Shown here: piece by piece, positions 5,587-6,849 of the stretch
Numbering within the stretch: position 1 is the stretch's first letter
How the letters are laid out: each line of letters starts with the position of its first letter
DNA from: an uncultured Nitrosopumilaceae archaeon
GTDB lineage: Archaea > Thermoproteota > Nitrososphaeria > Nitrososphaerales > Nitrosopumilaceae
Direction of reading: 5' to 3'
Length of the DNA stretch: 6,849 nucleotides
Assembly (NCBI GenBank): GCA_937875805.1
Contig: CALFHG010000077.1
Coordinates: 1-6,849, forward strand
The notes under the pieces: generated by a model
What the model was told of the DNA's origin: nothing
Databases searched by the model: none
What the model saw: the letters and a program-made list of their open reading frames with translations, nothing else
Translations under genes and position numbers: made by a program

Positions 5587-6849
5587 TTATCCTACTGAGT
5601 CATCCATCTCAAGTTTAATGAGTCTGTTTAATTCAACAGCATACTCCATTGGTAATTCTTTTGTGAATGGTTCCATGAAACCATTAACAATTAGAGATAA
5701 TGCATCTTCCTCGCTGAATCCTCTGCTCATAAGATAGAAGATTTGATCATCACCAATTTTTCCAACAGTTGCCTCGTGAGTAATTGTTGCATCTTCTTGA
5801 TTGATTTCCATATATGGATAAGTATCAGTTTTGGATGTATCATCTAAGAGTAACGCATCACATCTTACAGTAGATTTTACACCAGTAGCACCCTTTGCTA
5901 CATGTAGCATTCCTCTGTAAGTTGAACGTCCATCTAGTCTACTTACAGACTTTGATGTAACTTTAGAAGTAGTATTTGGTGCAAGGTGAACCATTTTAGC
6001 ACCTGTATCTTGATGTTGTCCTTTACCTGCAAATGCAATAGATAGTGTTTCACCATATGCTCTTTCACCCATAAGATATACGCCAGGATATTTCATTGTT
6101 AATTTACTGCCAATGTTTCCATCAATCCATTCTACTGTTGCACCTTCATGTGCATAAGCACGTTTTGTGACAAGATTGTAAACATCTGCACTCCAATTCT
6201 GAATTGTTGTGTATCTTAGTTTTGCATCTTTGAGTGCAACTAGTTCTACAACTGCAGAGTGAAGTGATTCTGAAGAATAGACAGGAGCAGTACATCCTTC
6301 AATGTAATGTACTTCTGCACCTTCATCTACAATGATCAATGTTCTTTCAAATTGACCAATGTTTTCTGCATTAATTCTAAAGTATGCTTGTAAAGGCATG
6401 TCAATATGGACACCTGGTGGAACATAGATGAAAGAACCACCACTCCAAACTGCACTGTTTAATGCTGCAAATTTGTTATCCTCTGGAGGAATAATTTTAC
6501 CAAAATATTTCTTGAATAGTTCTGGATGTTCTTTTAGGGCAGCATCAGTATCTAAAAAGAGAACTCCTTGTTTTGCCAAGTCTTCTCTTAGACTGTGGTA
6601 TACAACTTCAGATTCATATTGTGCACCCACACCGGCTAAGAATTTCTTTTCAGCTTCTGGAATTCCAAGTTTATCAAATGTTTTTTTAACATTATCTGGT
6701 ACATCATCCCAATTCTTTTCTACTTTTTCAGATGCTCTTGCATAATAGTAAATATTTTGGAAATCAATTCTGCTAAGATCTCCACCCCAAGTTGGCATTG
6801 GTTTTTGCATAAAAATTTCATAAGAACGTAATCTAAAATCAAGCATCCA
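5587..6849 (-). CDS. sufB: Fe-S cluster scaffold subunit SufB, N-terminus beyond the right edge
   Basis: SufB is the main scaffold on which the SUF system assembles [Fe-S] clusters. About 420 residues are visible. Strong family signatures are W-MLDFRL at the very edge, [33 protein letters not shown] (conserved Cys), [19 protein letters not shown], and the C-terminal T-H-E-A-T, whose His-Glu pair matches key residues of E. coli SufB. The gene is cut by the window: the ATG at 6844-6846 is internal, because the codon before it is TGG and the motif (E/D)PxWMLxFR continues upstream. By comparison with family members of about 465 residues, some 45 are missing. The position I align with E. coli Cys405 (in the segment [14 protein letters not shown]) is not Cys here. 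sufC is expected just upstream, outside the window. Confidence 0.96.
   Translation of the reverse strand, partial: WMLDFRLRSYEIFMQKPMPTWGGDLSRIDFQNIYYYARASEKVEKNWDDVPDNVKKTFDKLGIPEAEKKFLAGVGAQYESEVVYHSLREDLAKQGVLFLDTDAALKEHPELFKKYFGKIIPPEDNKFAALNSAVWSGGSFIYVPPGVHIDMPLQAYFRINAENIGQFERTLIIVDEGAEVHYIEGCTAPVYSSESLHSAVVELVALKDAKLRYTTIQNWSADVYNLVTKRAYAHEGATVEWIDGNIGSKLTMKYPGVYLMGERAYGETLSIAFAGKGQHQDTGAKMVHLAPNTTSKVTSKSVSRLDGRSTYRGMLHVAKGATGVKSTVRCDALLLDDTSKTDTYPYMEINQEDATITHEATVGKIGDDQIFYLMSRGFSEEDALSLIVNGFMEPFTKELPMEYAVELNRLIKLEMDDSVG

Noticed and set aside
6844..6846. ATG as the true start of SufB
   Set aside because: The preceding codon is TGG and the WMLDFR motif is internal in SufB proteins, so the gene continues past the window edge.

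Overview
The window looks like archaeal chromosome, most probably Nitrososphaerota (Thaumarchaeota) of the Nitrosopumilus type. The reasons are the strongly AT-rich bases and codon use, an archaeal-type phosphoglycerate kinase, GTG and TTG starts with Shine-Dalgarno matches, and a compact SUF iron-sulfur operon containing a small Rieske ferredoxin. This placement rests on recognition, not on a search.

Layout. Bases 1-472 (minus) hold the N-terminal part of a membrane PAP2-family phosphatase that runs off the left edge. Bases 473-606 are a short divergent intergenic region with two Shine-Dalgarno sites and a small perfect inverted repeat. Bases 607-1815 (plus) encode phosphoglycerate kinase. 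From 1808 to the right edge everything is on the minus strand and reads as one tightly packed operon, in transcription order: sufB (5' end off the right edge), sufD, a Rieske ferredoxin gene broken by an in-frame stop, sufS, a sufU/iscU-type scaffold gene, and a small unknown gene with a probable winged-helix fold and a clear four-cysteine zinc ribbon. Junctions are 28 bp (sufB/sufD), about 4 bp (sufD/Rieske), 3 bp (Rieske/sufS), a 4-bp ATGA overlap (sufS/sufU) and 1 bp (sufU/last gene). The last gene overlaps the 3' end of pgk tail to tail by 8 bp.

How the genes work together. SufS removes sulfur from cysteine as a persulfide. The SufU-like protein is the usual partner, as acceptor or scaffold. 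SufB and SufD form the main scaffold with the ATPase SufC, whose gene is not in the window and probably lies just beyond the right edge. The Rieske protein would be a [2Fe-2S] electron carrier and the last gene may be a regulator or accessory factor, but both of these roles are inference. Phosphoglycerate kinase and the PAP2 phosphatase are separate transcription units with no visible link to the SUF genes.

The most notable point is a TAA codon exactly between the Cys-Pro and His of the second Rieske cluster-binding motif, with 37 further codons of recognisable Rieske sequence in the same frame. It is either a real nonsense mutation or a single-base sequence error. The rest is a recognisable housekeeping region. 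I see no mobile element, CRISPR array, tRNA or rRNA.
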